NCBI GenBank assembly: GCA_030674185.1 | Contig: JAPXFY010000018.1 | Span: 46,309,432 to 46,373,431 of the forward strand | Length of the DNA: 64,000 nt | Source of the DNA: Monoplex corrugatus | Taxonomy: Eukaryota; Mollusca; Gastropoda; Littorinimorpha; Ranellidae | Direction: 5' to 3' | Part shown: positions 1-11,236 of the stretch, piece by piece | Position numbering within the stretch: the first letter of the stretch is position 1 | How the letters are laid out: the number at the start of each line of letters is the position of its first letter | The notes under the pieces: generated by a model | The model's database searches: none | Told to the model about the DNA's origin: nothing | What the model saw: the letters and a program-made list of their open reading frames with translations, nothing else | Made by a program: the position numbers and the translations under genes

Positions 1-1
1 C

Positions 2-64
2 TACTCCAATCCAAAATATCTCGACGACGCTTTGAAGGAAGGAGAACTCAAACTTGACCGATAA
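2..64 (+). CDS. possible terminal coding exon, 5' part outside the window
   Basis: An open frame enters from the left edge and closes at a TAA at 62-64, giving about 20 residues ending in DDALKEGELKLDR. The charged, protein-like composition and the balanced codon use differ from the AT-rich repeats that follow, so this could be the last exon of a host gene transcribed rightwards. There is no start, splice site or domain to test, and a 20-codon open frame can occur by chance. I do not recognise the protein. Confidence 0.25.
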   Translation, partial: YSNPKYLDDALKEGELKLDR

Positions 65-195
65 CAGATGTATAGTATACGCTATTCTTTTCATCGATTC
101 TAATACTGAAAATCTATCATCTCATGAGTAACCAGTATCTTCTGTTGCAGCTGTAAATCCATATAGGTATTGATAATTACAATACTGCAAGCGCG

Positions 196-196
<1 letters not shown>

Positions 197-231
<35 letters not shown>

Positions 232-455
232 TGCGCGCACGCGTACGCGCACACTCACACGCGCGTTTCTTTACATGTGTAAAGTATATTACAAGCTTAT
301 TGTGCTAGACTATGTGCTTTTAAACAATCTCCAAGTAGTTCTCAAACACTGTCGCTTGATTTGTACAACTAGTCAGTTCATGTACTTGTTTTTAGAACCG
401 TTTTCAATGTTCTTGTGATAAAGCTGGATGCTAAAAAGGACATTCAACCATCACA

Positions 456-521
<66 letters not shown>

Positions 522-530
522 CGCGCGCCA
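197..530. repeat. (GT)n and (CT)n microsatellites
   Basis: A (GT)n tract lies at about 197-230 with a CG-rich imperfect edge, followed by (CT)n at about 455-487 and (GT)n at about 493-522. Between them is AT-rich sequence in which I see no gene. Confidence 0.95.
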
Positions 531-601
531 AACTAGTCATAGGATCACTTGTCCCAAACCTGCAACAACATTTTGAACAACAGCCTGGACGGGCAAATAA
601 C

Positions 602-817
602 TTCATATTGTTTCTAGCCCTGTCGACAACTAGAGCCATATCAGGGCTAACACCACGTCAAAAACAACAACCCGTTAACATAAAAGACAGCTAAAAACAA
701 TGCTCACCGTTTATCCTTGCAAGTCTAAAATGCAATTTTAAATTAAAACAGACGTAAAATCATATCAGGTGAAATCTAATGATCTCTTGTAAAAACTGGA
801 AAATGGCGTCAGGAGAA
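602..817 (-). mobile_element. LINE-A copy, 216 bp, 5'-truncated
   Basis: This insert begins (+ strand) with the 3' end of the family, a degenerate shared core at about 615-648, and ends in the untranslated part. It is flanked by an 18-bp duplication starting CCTGGACGG at 584-601 and 818-835 with two mismatches, so it is an independent insertion. Element sense is the minus strand, because longer copies encode LINE ORF pieces on that strand. Confidence 0.85.
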
Positions 818-835
818 CCTGGACGGACAAACAAC

Positions 836-1183
836 CTAGAAAATTACAACGTTGTCTTCTTGAAATGGTTACTACCTGGACAAGATATATACACATGACT
901 TATCTTGTTTTTCCTGTAACGGATTCACTAGCATTCACCGTCGCTTCCTTCCCCTCCTTTCCACATCACCACCCACACTACCTACCTTCTTTTTCGCGGG
1001 GTTGGATCGCTGAGCCAAAAAAAAAAGCGGTTGAATAATCTGGTGTGGATGACTTACCCGAGTGGAAATCCGGATAGAAAGAAAATTGTTACATTTTACC
1101 TGTAGAGGAGGACCGTCTGCATTTGTCATTTTGAATAAATCATTGGAAACTCAAGGTTACTGATGTTATTGTTATTTTAGTTT
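836..1183. other. no gene seen
   Basis: AT-rich sequence with an A-run near 1017. I find no coding frame, RNA gene or recognisable repeat here. Confidence 0.5.
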
Positions 1184-1340
1184 CAGTTCAATTCATATTG
1201 CTTATAGCCCAGCCGACTCCTAGAGCCATATCAGGGCTATCACCTCCGGCATCCCCATGGGTGAAGTAAAAACTGTTACACGTCCATTCCACAAATGTCT
1301 GGTTCAAATTGCTTATAGCCCAGCCAACTACTAGAGCCAT
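1184..1340 (-). mobile_element. two short LINE-A 3' ends
   Basis: A 3' core lies at about 1184-1235. A second, only 38 bp long, lies at 1303-1340. The second is flanked by imperfect copies of ACACGTCTGG (end of 1291-1302 and 1341-1351). The corresponding locus in the duplicate at about 2.24 kb carries the same insertion. Confidence 0.7.
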
Positions 1341-1686
1341 AACACGTCTGGTTGTATGCTGGTAAAACCTCACGTCATTAACTGTCTGTTGGAGTGGGTA
1401 GTCTGTACCCACTGCATTTGTTAAATTCAACAGATGCTCCGAGTCAGAGAAAGCATATATACATCTTAATTACACCACAGGAAACAATACAGATTTTGTG
1501 TGCCGCAATTATTCTTTACATTTGTACACCAGTCTCTGTCTAAACCACAATCATTCCTGCTGCTGTAAACGTTTAAGAGTTATCTTTTCTTTATGAAAAA
1601 CTATCTTCGCCTGTTTGCTCCACTGCAGTTGTCTGTGGAGTCAACATCTTGGTATTACTTGTTTTGAGGGAGCAAAGCCCGGGTTA

Positions 1687-2200
1687 AGTTATTGTTGTTT
1701 AAAGCCCAGCCGACCGCGTAGAGCCATATCAGGGCTATAACCGTTTCAAAACATGCAAAACTTCAACAAGAAAAAAATAACGAAAATGAAGCACACACTC
1801 CAATGCACCCGCGCACACACTCCAAGGACACGACCCCGGCGCCAACCACCCCACCCAACTTATCGCACAGGGAACCCAAAAAGACAAACCTGAATATAGA
1901 TCTAAACATAACCAAGGACACCAAAACATATAAAAACGGGTCCAAACTACCTAAAAATCGCCTCAGCATATCTCACCTCCCCAGAGCTAAACTTACACTC
2001 AACACATGCACCCAATTATCAACCCAGAGAAAACGTACGTAAGACTTTTATCAAACACGTACAGGTGAATGGACCAGCGAGGCAGAAACGACAGCAAGCA
2101 AAGAACAAGGCAGAAACAGAGAGGGATTGACAGAAAAGAGGAAATTTCTAGCACAGAATTTCCAGAAGGTGGGAATACTATTTACATTGAAAGAGCCTCC
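1687..2200 (-). mobile_element. Rep-B copy, near full length
   Basis: Starts with TTATTGTTGTTTAAAGCCC and the shared core, passes through the internal landmarks (CCAACTTATCGCACAGG, AAAATGCAC-like and ACAGGTGAATGGACC) and ends at the CCGGCAT motif that marks the opposite end of the family. Short ORFs inside it are not conserved as proteins. Confidence 0.85.
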
Positions 2201-2236
2201 GGCATTTCCTTTGGTGAAGTGAAAACTGCTCCACCA

Positions 2237-2283
2237 CACGCCTGGTTTATACTGCTTGTAGCCCAGCAGACCACTAGAACCAT
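2237..2283 (-). mobile_element. minimal LINE-A 3' end (duplicate of 1303-1340)
   Basis: Degenerate core between copies of ACAYGYCTGG. Same insertion as 1303-1340, carried by the segmental duplication. Confidence 0.6.
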
Positions 2284-2655
2284 AACATGTCTGGGTTGTA
2301 TGCTCGTAAAATCTCACCGTCATTAATTAACTGTCTGTTGAAGTGGGCAGTCTGTACCACTGTGTCTGTTGAGTTCAACACACACTCCGAGTCGGAGCAA
2401 ACACACATCTTAATTATACCACTGGACGAAATACAGATTTCGTGTGCCGCAATTATTCTTTATATTTGTATACCAATCTCAATGTTTTGAACCACAATAC
2501 ACTCCTGCTGCTGCAAACGTTAAGAATTATCTTTTCTTGTGAAAAAAAGAATTATCTTTCCTTGTGAAAAACTATCTTTACCTGTTGGGTGCATTGCAGT
2601 TGTCTGGAGTCGGCATCTTGATATTACTTACTTGTTTTGAGGGAGGAAACCCCGG

Positions 2656-3296
2656 GTGTGTCTGTACATGACATCTATGATCTAACCAACTTGAACCCTG
2701 CTGTGCTTGTTGTGCGTGTGTGCACGTCGCATCATTCGAAAGGGTTGGGTGAGGGGAGTAAGAGAAAGTCTATTTTCGTTTTGTTGTTATTATTTTCAAT
2801 ACCCATCCGTCTGCGTAGAGCTGTCTCAGGATTATAACCGTTTCAAAACATGCAAAACTCCAACAGGAAAAAAAAAAGAAAAGAGAATAAAGCGCACACA
2901 CACCAATGCAACTGCGCACACAACCCAAGGACACGCCCCCGGCGCCAACCACCCCGTCCAACTTATGGCACAGGGGATCCAAGAAATTCACCTGAATACA
3001 AATTCAAACATACCTAAGGACCCAAAACATATATAAATACGGGCACAAACAACCAAAATTGCCTCCGCGCATCTCACCTCCTCAGAGCCAAAAAATGCAC
3101 TTAATACATGTACCAAATTATCAATCCAAAGAAAAAGTACGAAAGACTTTATCGAAGTCGTACAGGTGAATGGACAAGCAAAGCAGAAAATGATAGGAAG
3201 AAATAACAGAAAGCAAAGGAGGAAGAAATAAGAGCGACAGAAAAGAGCTGATTTCCAGCATAGAATTGCGATTAAGAGAAATAATTATTGCCGTTT
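2656..3296 (-). mobile_element. Rep-B copy with short low-copy leader
   Basis: 2656-2790 is unique or low-copy; part of it (2714-2768) recurs at about 3700-3760. Rep-B begins near 2790 (TTATTATTTTCAATACCC), carries the usual internal blocks and stops near 3270 before the terminal hairpin. Confidence 0.75.
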
Positions 3297-3700
3297 TCGT
3301 TGTTACTGTTATTGTTTATTTTGTTTAAATACCCAGCCGACTGCGTAGAGCCGTCTCAGGACTATAACCGTTTCAAAGCAATACTTCTTCAACAGGAATA
3401 AAAAGAAAAGAAAATTCAAGTACACATTCCTGCACATGATCTAAGGAATTGCCCTTGGCGTTGACCACTCCGTCCAATTTACTACACAGGGAGATGTAAA
3501 AACATACCCGAATACAAATTTAAACATAAGGACACTCATGTTCATATTGCTTATATAGCCCAGCGACTACTAGAGCCATATCAGGACTAACGCCACGTCA
3601 AAAACGACGACTCGTTAAGATAAAAGACAACTGTTAAAACTATGCTCACCGTTGTTAATTCTGCAGGTCTAAAATGCAATTAAAGAAAAACAGCCGTAAA
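3297..3700 (-). mobile_element. Rep-B fragment joined to LINE-A at AAGGACACT
   Basis: Rep-B runs from about 3297 and breaks at 3537 immediately after AAGGACACT. LINE-A 3' sequence begins at about 3538 and continues to about 3700. The rest of this Rep-B copy is missing. The break point is the recurrent Rep-B insertion site described in the findings. Confidence 0.75.
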
Positions 3701-4011
3701 ATGTGCGCACGCCGTATCATTTGATAAGGCTGGGTGGGGTGGTGGAGGAGTAAGAGAAAGTTATTGTTGTTTTGTTTTGTTATTGTTATTTTTGTTTCAT
3801 ACCAAGCCGACTGCGTAGAGCCGTCTCAGAACTATAACCGTTTCAAAGTAATACTTCAACAGGAAGAAAAAAGGAAATTTAAGTACACACAATGCATTCG
3901 TGCACACATAATTTAAGGAGATGACCCTGACGTTCACTAATCCGTCCAATTTACCACACAAAAGATTTAAAAACATACCCGATTACAAATTTAAACATAA
4001 CTAAGGACACA
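3701..4011 (-). mobile_element. Rep-B copy, 3' part (left of nested LINE-A)
   Basis: After a short leader the Rep-B core starts near 3800. It is interrupted at GACACA (4006-4011) and resumes at 4401. Confidence 0.75.
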
Positions 4012-4400
4012 CAAGTTCATATTGCTTATAGCCCAGCCGACGACTAGAGCCATATCAGGCTAACACCACGTCAAAAATGAGTTCAAGTTCATATTGCTTA
4101 TAACCAGCCGACGACTAGAGCCATATCAGGCTATCACCACGTCAAAACGACAACCGTTAAGATAAAAGACAACAGTTAAAAAAAAAACATGCTCACCATT
4201 AACCTTGCAAGTCTAAAATGTAATTTAAAAAAGCCATAAAATCATTTCAGGTGAAATTTATTGATCTCGTGTAAAAACCGCAAAATTGCGTCAGGATGGA
4301 CTCCAGGAAGAGGTTCTTTTAATAAGGACTCCGCCGTGGAGTGCTTTGAGTCTCACATCGTACAAGTCCCAGCAATCAAGGAGGAGGTGTTTAACTAGGC
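4012..4400 (-). mobile_element. LINE-A pair nested in Rep-B, with GACACA duplication
   Basis: Two LINE-A 3' ends follow each other (about 4014-4080 and 4081-4400). The second extends into the ORF2 3' region (TCTCACATCGTACAAG block). The insert is bounded by GACACA at 4006-4011 and 4401-4406, the Rep-B target duplication. Confidence 0.75.
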
Positions 4401-4690
4401 GACACAAAAACATGAAAATGGGCCTAAATCACCTGAAATTGCTTCTACATATCTCATTTTCCTAAAGCAAAAAATGCACCTAATACATGTACTCGATTAT
4501 CAATCCTAAAAGTATGTAAGACTTTATCGAGCACATGCAGGTAAATGGACCAGCAAGGCAGAACATTATAGGGAGAAATGACAGAGTAAAGAAACAAGGC
4601 AGAAAAGAGAGTGAAAGAAAAGAGGAATTTTTTAGCACATAAGGTGGTGATACTATTCATACTCAAAAGACTCCTTAGCATCTCTGCGAG
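4401..4690 (-). mobile_element. Rep-B copy, 5' part (right of nested LINE-A)
   Basis: Continuation of the copy starting near 3800, ending at the degraded terminal motif near 4675-4690. Confidence 0.7.
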
Positions 4691-4892
4691 GAGAAAAGGA
4701 AACATACAAATGGTCTTTCTGTGGCATTGCTCCTGTGCATAAATTGTGTCCCGACTAAGTAACTTCTGTATTGATCTCCGACTCTAACAACGATTCCATG
4801 ATTGTAAATGCATCTTAAGGTCCAGTCAGAAAAAAAAGTTCTTTTCCTGATGCAAATTTCTTTTTCATGATTCTGCATGTTCGCTCTCCCAT

Positions 4893-4895
4893 TCA

Positions 4896-4937
<42 letters not shown>

Positions 4938-4944
4938 CTCTCTC
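4893..4944. repeat. (CT)n microsatellite
   Basis: Two (CT)n runs separated by one interruption. Confidence 0.95.
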
Positions 4945-5550
4945 CACAACGGCAAGTTTATAAAATGGCATTTAGCTGATAACGTCGTCCGTTGGAAAAT
5001 AAGTACGAGGTGCAATTGACGGAAAATGGTGCCCCCCTTCCCTCCTTTTGCACAATCAACCTGTGAGATGAATTTCCCGACACACTCGAACGGCGTGCTA
5101 TGGCGTCATATGGTGTAAGTCACTTGTTTCCGGCGATTGCACTCTCGGGTGTTCACTGCTGATGTCAGAGTCACGTGACTCAGTAACTTCCTGTTGCTGT
5201 AAATGTTTGAGAGTTATCTCCTCGTCATGGAAAGCTATCTCCCCTGAGACCGCTTCCTATAATTAAAAAGGCTGGACTGCGCAATGATGAATGCGTGAGC
5301 GCTGATAATGGTAATTATGTATTATCGATATGAAGTGCGGGATTTCCGTTGCGCTAGCGTCACATCTGGCCGGTTTTTCTCCCCCCTAAATTGCGTGGTT
5401 TTGTGTGTGTAAACACCGAATAGGATTCGATGCTGATTCGACACGCACTTTTCTTTTTCCTAGTTTATTACGAAAGTCCCATACACGTTACTAGGGGTTG
5501 GAAAAACACCACAAGCATTCAGTCATAATCTTTTTTTTTTCTCATTCTTA
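4945..5550. other. unique sequence, no gene recognised
   Basis: Contains a perfect 10-bp palindrome GTCACGTGAC at 5170-5179 (E-box-like) and a stretch at about 5190-5250 related to the duplicated segment at 1.57 and 2.5 kb. I see no coding frame. A regulatory role is possible but unsupported. Confidence 0.35.
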
Positions 5551-5554
5551 TTCT

Positions 5555-6087
5555 TACTGTTTAAAACCCAGACGACTGCACAAACCATATCAGGGCTATA
5601 ACCATTTCAAAACGTATACAAATCTGGTCGGGAAAGAGAAAGCTGGAAAAGACAATTGAGTACACACATCAATGCACACAATCTATGGATATGTCCCTAG
5701 CGTTGAACAATTACAATGGACTCAATGGACAAATCTACGAAAACGCTGGATGATATATTGCTTATAGCCCTAACCGACTACTAGAGCCATATCAGGGCTA
5801 ACACCGCATCAAAAACGACAACCCGGTTAAGATAAAAAAAAAACAACAGTTAAAAAACCATGCTCACCGTTAGCCTTGCAAGTCTAAAATGCAATTAAAG
5901 AAAAACAGACGTAAAATCAGATCAGGTAAAATCTATTGATCTCTTGTAAAAACTGAAGGAGTCTCGGGAGACGTTCTTTAAGGAGTCCGCCGTGTAGTGC
6001 TTTTGTCTCACATCGTAGACAAGAATTTTTGGAAGGTGGGGATATTACTATATTGAAACAGCCCCCGGCATCCTCACAGGGGTAGAT
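5555..6087 (-). mobile_element. divergent Rep-B copy with nested LINE-A
   Basis: A divergent Rep-B subfamily starts at about 5555 (GTTTAAAACCCAGACGACTG). LINE-A occupies about 5750-6020 and reaches the ORF2 3' region. The Rep-B terminal motif (CCCCCGGCATCC) follows at 6061-6087. Confidence 0.7.
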
Positions 6088-6383
6088 TAATTCTAGAAAT
6101 TACGAATGCACAACAAATACCATGGACCAGTCTTACAATCATAATAATTAACAAATGTCAACAATGTGTTTACATGCGAATGCGCGCTCACGCGTCCACA
6201 CACGTGCACACGTCTTAAAATCATAGTAACTGACAATGATGAATTTGTAAGCAAGTCCACCTCCGCACATTTACACACGTCCAAAATCACAACAACACGC
6301 CCACAGAGAGAGAGAGAGAGAGATGGAGGGGGATAGAGAAAGCGAGAACAGGGAGGGGAAGGCTGAGTGTGTGCGCGCGCGTA

Positions 6384-6423
<40 letters not shown>

Positions 6424-6720
6424 CTCTCCTGTTGATATGAAATACGGATGACATTTCCCCACAATTCCAAGGAAACGTTCGCACTAGTTTTGGATAACGT
6501 TAGCTCTGTCATGTTGTTCGTGTAATAAACGAACCCGACATCCATCACCTAACGATACTTTTACCAGTCACGCAGGCGATGTTCTTAAAAATTTATTAAT
6601 CAAGTGAGTAATCAAATCCCTCAAGACCAAATCATTTCAGTTCGACCAGCTGCTACCTGGAGTCAAGTATGTTGTGAGCTAGTTGGCATCACAGAGGACC
6701 GCGTGGTCATGTTTCATCCG
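6088..6720. repeat. (GA)n and (GACA)n microsatellites in non-coding sequence
   Basis: (GA)n lies at 6305-6324 and a (GACA)n run at about 6387-6422. The minus-strand frames across it read out as CLSV repeats and are not genes. The rest is AT-rich with nothing recognised. Confidence 0.9.
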
Positions 6721-6726
6721 CCTCAG

Positions 6727-6950
6727 GTTCAGGTTCATAATGCTTGTAGCCCAGCCCACCACTAAGCCAGGGCTCAAACACCACATTAAAAATAACGCTC
6801 GGGTTTGAAATAAGGACAACATTTAAACCCAATGCTCATCGTTTTCCGTGCAAGTCAAAATACGTTTAAAGAATGACATACTCAGACGTAAAATCATACC
6901 AGGTGAAATGAATTGATCTCTTGTGAAAACTGGAAAATTGCATCCACTTT
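6727..6950 (-). mobile_element. LINE-A copy
   Basis: Begins TTCAGGTTCATAATGCTTG with a partly deleted core and runs to the TGGAAAATTGCATCC block that precedes the ORF2 stop region. Confidence 0.75.
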
Positions 6951-7101
6951 ATAAATGTGTTCTTGAAAGCATTGCTGAAATTTTCTGACCATACAGTGCA
7001 GGTATCTCTATCTCTCAGCCTGGTTGACGCCAGGTAAAACCCCCAAAGAAAGCATAGAATAGGATTACTCTGCCTCGCTGTCCGCATTCTCAACAATCGT
7101 T

Positions 7102-7470
7102 CATTGCTTATAGCCCAGCCGACTTCTAGACTCATATCAGGAGAAACACCATATCAAAAACAACAACCAGGTTAAGATAAAAAACAAAAAAAAAAAAAAC
7201 ACCGTTATTAACCTTGCAAGTCTAAAATGCAATTAAAGAAAACCTCACTATTTGGTAGGTTTGGGGGTCTGTTGGACAACAGCTGTGCAGAGGACTGGAC
7301 GGGGAGGGGGGGGGGGTATCTTAATCTACGGTTCAGTTCAGTTCAGTTCATATTGCTTATAGCACAGCCGACTACTATAGCCATATCAGGGCTAACACCA
7401 CGTCAAAACAAAACAAAAAACCGTTACGATAAAAGAAAACAGTTAAATCTCAATCTCCAATATCATTGAA
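7102..7470 (-). mobile_element. two LINE-A 3' ends
   Basis: One copy at about 7102-7245 and a second at about 7325-7470. The second starts with four GTTCA units, showing the tail microsatellite clearly. Confidence 0.8.
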
Positions 7471-7484
7471 ATTTCATAAACAGT

Positions 7485-7830
7485 AATATTATTGTTATTG
7501 TTATTTTTGTTTAGAGCCCAACCGACTGCGCAGAGCCACATCAGGGCTGTAACCCTTTCAAAACATTCACCATACTTTAACAGGAAAAAAAAAAAGGAAA
7601 AAAAAAAAAAGGAAAAGAAAATTAAGTACACATATCACTGCATTAGCGCACATAATCTAAGAAGATGCCCTTGACGCTGACCACTCCGTCCACTTTATCA
7701 CACAGGGGATTTAAAAAACAAACCTGCATACGAATTTAAACATACTTAAGGACACCAAAACATAAAAACGGGCTAAAATTGCTTCCGCATATCTCACCTC
7801 CCTAGAGCCAAAAATGCACTTTCTTGCTTT
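7485..7830 (-). mobile_element. Rep-B copy, 5'-truncated
   Basis: Tail reads TTATTGTTATTTTTGTTTAG, then the core and internal blocks, ending near GCCAAAAATGCACTTTC. Confidence 0.8.
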
Positions 7831-8390
7831 AAAAAAGAATAAGAAAAGAAATCCCGTTTATGAGGATCCTATCTTCAGAAAAAGTTTGCATAAGTTTTGT
7901 TAGCAAAACACTTAGGATTCCTGTGGACAAGGAATCTCATTAGGATATTATCATTAGTACTATTTTATTACCAGTATTCATATGTATCATTTTCCAGACC
8001 TACGTGGCATACGATATGGCAAGTAAATGGTTTTGTTGATGGAGTGCTGAAACGAGTGATCATAATCGGCACTGACAGCAGAGAAGTACAGCAGACGGCT
8101 GGCAGGCCCAAGATTTGGTTCCTTCCACTTCCAAACAACAGTAACGCTGTCCCAGGAACCGTGGTGTTGGTACAAACATGCCAGTGGCTATCTTGATTTG
8201 GACAGCCACTAACTGGACTCTGGCTGATAACTACTGACCAGACACTCCATCACCGAAGCAGGTCTTGTAGCCACCCTACTGTTGTTTCTCATTCAGTCGC
8301 AGGAGAAGATGGCTACTTTACTTAATAGCCAACACTAAGAAAATACACCACCGGCAAAATAACTCCATTCCTGTTGATTAGGGCCACCTG
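7831..8390. repeat. low-copy segment, relative of about 9955-10210
   Basis: The part at about 8015-8240 is alignable by eye to about 9955-10210 (shared blocks GTGATCATAAT, GGCAG..CAAGATTT, GTACAAACATG and a closing ACACTCCAT). It is an old duplication or unclassified repeat. No gene is seen. Confidence 0.55.
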
Positions 8391-8565
8391 TTGTTTAAAG
8401 CCCAGCCGACTGCGCAGATCCATATCAGGGCTATAACCGTTTCAAAACATACAAAACTTCAACCGGAAAAAAAAAGAAAAAGGCAATTAAGTACACATAC
8501 CAAAGCATTCGCGCACATAGTCTAAGGACATGCCCCCGGCGTTGACCACTCCGTCCAACTGAAAA
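8391..8565 (-). mobile_element. Rep-B 3' fragment
   Basis: Core plus the region through CCACTCCGTCCAACT; 5'-truncated there. Confidence 0.8.
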
Positions 8566-8639
8566 TTAAACACCAGCCATTATCATCAGCATGGCTGTAA
8601 TAACCAACAAATTACCATGCCTTTTTTCAATCTCCCTTA

Positions 8640-8826
8640 AAAAAAAAAAAAAAAGGGGGGGGGGGGAGGGATTCTTTTATATTGCTCAAAGATGTTACGT
8701 ATCTTTACGTGTATGACGTTCTTACAGATTCTAGCTGTATATTTAGATGGGAGTTTCCACTTTGACCATACCATTTTTCGAATCTCCTTCAAAAAGAAAA
8801 CAGAAAAGACAGAGCTGTTTCATATC

Positions 8827-8910
<84 letters not shown>
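8640..8910. repeat. A-run, G-run and (GA)n microsatellite
   Basis: A15 and G-rich runs at about 8640-8670 and (GA)n at about 8828-8907. Overlapping frames give RERE or LSLS peptides and are not genes. Confidence 0.95.
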
Positions 8911-9348
8911 TCCGTTTCTGGTCAGATCGTTACTACAAATTTGGGTCAAAGAGTCGCGAATACATAGATCTGAAGCCATGACGCCAAGATCAGAGACACA
9001 GGCCAAAACAAAGTGCCTAAAACAGCACTTTTTCAAAACAACAAAACAAAACAAAACCCATTGTGAACAACATCATCAGGAACTTGTGATACTACTTAAC
9101 ATCTGTTTTTCGCTCTTTGTCATTGTATATAATTGCCTTTGCTTCACATCAAGCTTTCGTTTTGTCCGATGCTTCTCGGACTTGACAAATAGCTGCTGGT
9201 TAGCATGAACTTCATATATTATAACATTGGAGTTTACAGTCTTCTTCCTTTGCTTGTTTCTATGAAGAACTTTTTTGCTCTGGAAGCCTTCTGCACAAAA
9301 AAAAAAAAAACGAAAGAAAGAAAAGAAAATGTACAGGCGACTTCTTGC

Positions 9349-9801
9349 CGTAGTACTTCACAAAGTACTATGCACTAAGTGCGACTTTTTGCCGTAGTAC
9401 TTCACATAGTACTATGCACTAAGTGCGACTTCTTGCCGCAGTACTTCACATAGTACTATGCACTAAGTGCGACTTGCCGTAGTACTTCACATAGTACTAT
9501 GCATTAAGTGCGACTTCTTGCCGTAGTACTTCACATAGTACTATGCACTAAGTGCGACTTTTTGCCGTAGTACTTCACGTAGTACTATGCACTAAGTGCG
9601 ACTTGCCGCAGTACTTCACGTAGTACTATGCACTAAGTGCGACTTGCCGTAGTACTTCACATAGTACTATGCACTAAGTGCGACTTGCCGTAGTACTTCA
9701 CGTAGTACTATGCACTAAATGCGACTTGCCGTAGTACTTCACACAGTACTATGCACTAAGTGCGACTTGCCGTAGTACTTCACGTAGTACTATGCACTAA
9801 G
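9349..9801. repeat. 41/44-bp satellite, 11 units, each with an internal hairpin
   Basis: Eleven copies of a unit reading CGACTTGCCGTAGTACTTCA.. and closing ..TATGCACTAAGTG. Units are 41 bp (CGACTTGCCG) or 44 bp (CGACTTCTTGCCG or CGACTTTTTGCCG). Each contains TAGTACT and AGTACTA as inverted repeats round a 6-base loop. The loop varies (TCACAT, TCACGT). The array is uninterrupted and non-coding. Confidence 0.95.
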
Positions 9802-10427
9802 AAACGTTTTCGTTTTCGCTTCGAAGGGCACATATCATACCTTCTTTAAAGAAGCTTCATTCAGTGTTGATAAAAAAAAAAATGCCTTCAGGGCCTGTGA
9901 AACGGGCACGATCATTGGCTTTTTTCAGGGGGGATAAAGAATCGCATTTTGGATGTGCGTGACAATGGGCCTATCACAGGAAAACAGGTGCTCGACAGAC
10001 TACACAAGCAGGTGATCATAATCAGCGCTGAGTGCAGAGAGGGTTCGGCTGTAGTGGACAGGTGGCAGGTCAAGATTTACGTTCATGTTTATAGTTCCCC
10101 TCACCTCCAGGCAGTGGGGTCACTACTATCTCATTATCCTGGTGTTCGTACAAACATGTCTGTGGTCAGACCTCGGACTGACGAGTACTGAACACTACAC
10201 TCCATTATGCGAGTATGTCTGGTCACTGCCGTCGGTTCCAATTTAAGTTGCCGTTGAAAAGGCGGCAGCTATAAAGGGAAACTTGTTTCCAAATTTGAAT
10301 CAGCGAGTTAAGAGTTGAGGAAACTAATATTTAAACCCAGTGCTATAGCGAATAGTAAAGTCTCTGCGTGTGTCGAGGTTGAGGATGAGCAGGGAGAGGT
10401 GGCGGAGGGGGGGGGGGACGAATTGTA

Positions 10428-10428
<1 letters not shown>
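9802..10428. other. low-copy sequence, no gene
   Basis: Includes 9955-10210, the relative of 8015-8240. An 80-codon frame here (9949-10191) is not conserved with that relative and is not called. Confidence 0.4.

Positions 10429-10514
<86 letters not shown>
10429..10514. repeat. (GT)n microsatellite, about 43 units
   Basis: Pure GT dinucleotide run. Confidence 0.98.
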
Positions 10515-10516
<2 letters not shown>

Positions 10517-10680
10517 CTCCTGTCTGTGTGCATAAATGGTCGAACAATATTGATATTGATGTGGTGCATATTTTAGGGCATTGTTGTAATTGGTACAAGT
10601 ACACAAGTAGGATGAAAATCACTTAGGTCTTTGTATTAACAGTATGTCGAAACATACTACTTGAAAAATTATGGCTTCAA
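10515..10680. repeat. low-copy segment present three times
   Basis: Alignable with about 16833-17000 and 21014-21190 through GGATGAAAATCACTTAGGTC and CTACTTGAAAAA blocks. It suggests wider duplication across 10-21 kb. Confidence 0.75.
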
Positions 10681-11065
10681 GTTCAAGTTCATATTGCTTA
10701 TAGCCCAGCCGACTACTAGAGCCATATCAGGGCTAACACCATGCCAAAAATGACAACGCATTAAGATAAAAATAATAACGCTAAAAACCACGCTCACAGT
10801 TAACCTTGCAAATCTAAAATGCAACAAAATTAAAACAGCCGTAAAATCATATCAGGCGAAATCCGTTGATCTGTTGTAAAAACAGGAAAATTGCACATAT
10901 AAAGAAAAGTATAGTTTCTATTGTGATCAATGATAAATACGGCAGCCATTTCGCTTTCAAGTTCAAATTCATACTACTAATTCTAGCCCTGCGGACTACT
11001 GGAGCCTTATCAGGGCTTACACCACGTCAAAAACGACAACCAGGTTTAAGATTTCGCTTTCAAAA
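10681..11065 (-). mobile_element. two LINE-A copies
   Basis: Cores at about 10690-10735 and 10970-11015. The first runs into the TTGTAAAAACAGGAAAATTG block. The second is short and ends near 11050. Confidence 0.75.
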
Positions 11066-11236
11066 TAAACGAATTCCACGTTGTGTGTAGTCATGTTGTT
11101 CATCTTGGTTCCTTCGTGTCGGACCAAAATTACATCTTATTTGGGTCAGAATGAAACAAGATCCCCCAAGGAAGCACACGTGCTAAAAAGACTTGACGAA
11201 AATCTCTCCTGCACGGCTTCCAACAAGCTGAATTAA
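11066..11236. repeat. low-copy segment, left part (paralog at about 34000)
   Basis: Alignable with about 33995-34165 (GTCATGTTG.TCATCTTGGTT, CAGAATGAAACAAG, TCTTGCACGGCTT). In the paralog the sequence continues directly into the block found here only after 11970, which exposes the intervening insertion. Confidence 0.75.

Larger units (their letters stand above)
1233..2655. repeat. direct duplication of a low-copy segment (about 450 bp)
   Basis: The stretch at about 1233-1685 is repeated at about 2196-2655 with many substitutions. Both contain the CCGGCAT start, the short LINE-A insertion, the TGTGCCGCAATTATTC block and the TGTTTTGAGGGAG end. A Rep-B copy lies between them and another follows the second copy, so the unit was probably low-copy segment plus Rep-B. 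A weaker relative lies near 5190-5250. No gene is seen. Confidence 0.8.

Noticed and set aside
2051..2323. Recurring minus-strand peptide (NSIPTFWKFCARNFLFS) in Rep-B copies
   Set aside because: It recurs because the repeat is conserved; frames differ or stop in most copies and no start or stop is shared, so it is not called a protein.
5170..5179. GTCACGTGAC palindrome as a regulatory E-box
   Set aside because: A single 10-bp palindrome without a neighbouring gene is not enough to call a regulatory site.
9349..9801. CRISPR-like regular repeats
   Set aside because: Units are contiguous with no unique spacers, and the genome is eukaryotic. The arrays at 19.2, 30.3 and 58.8 kb are rejected for the same reason.
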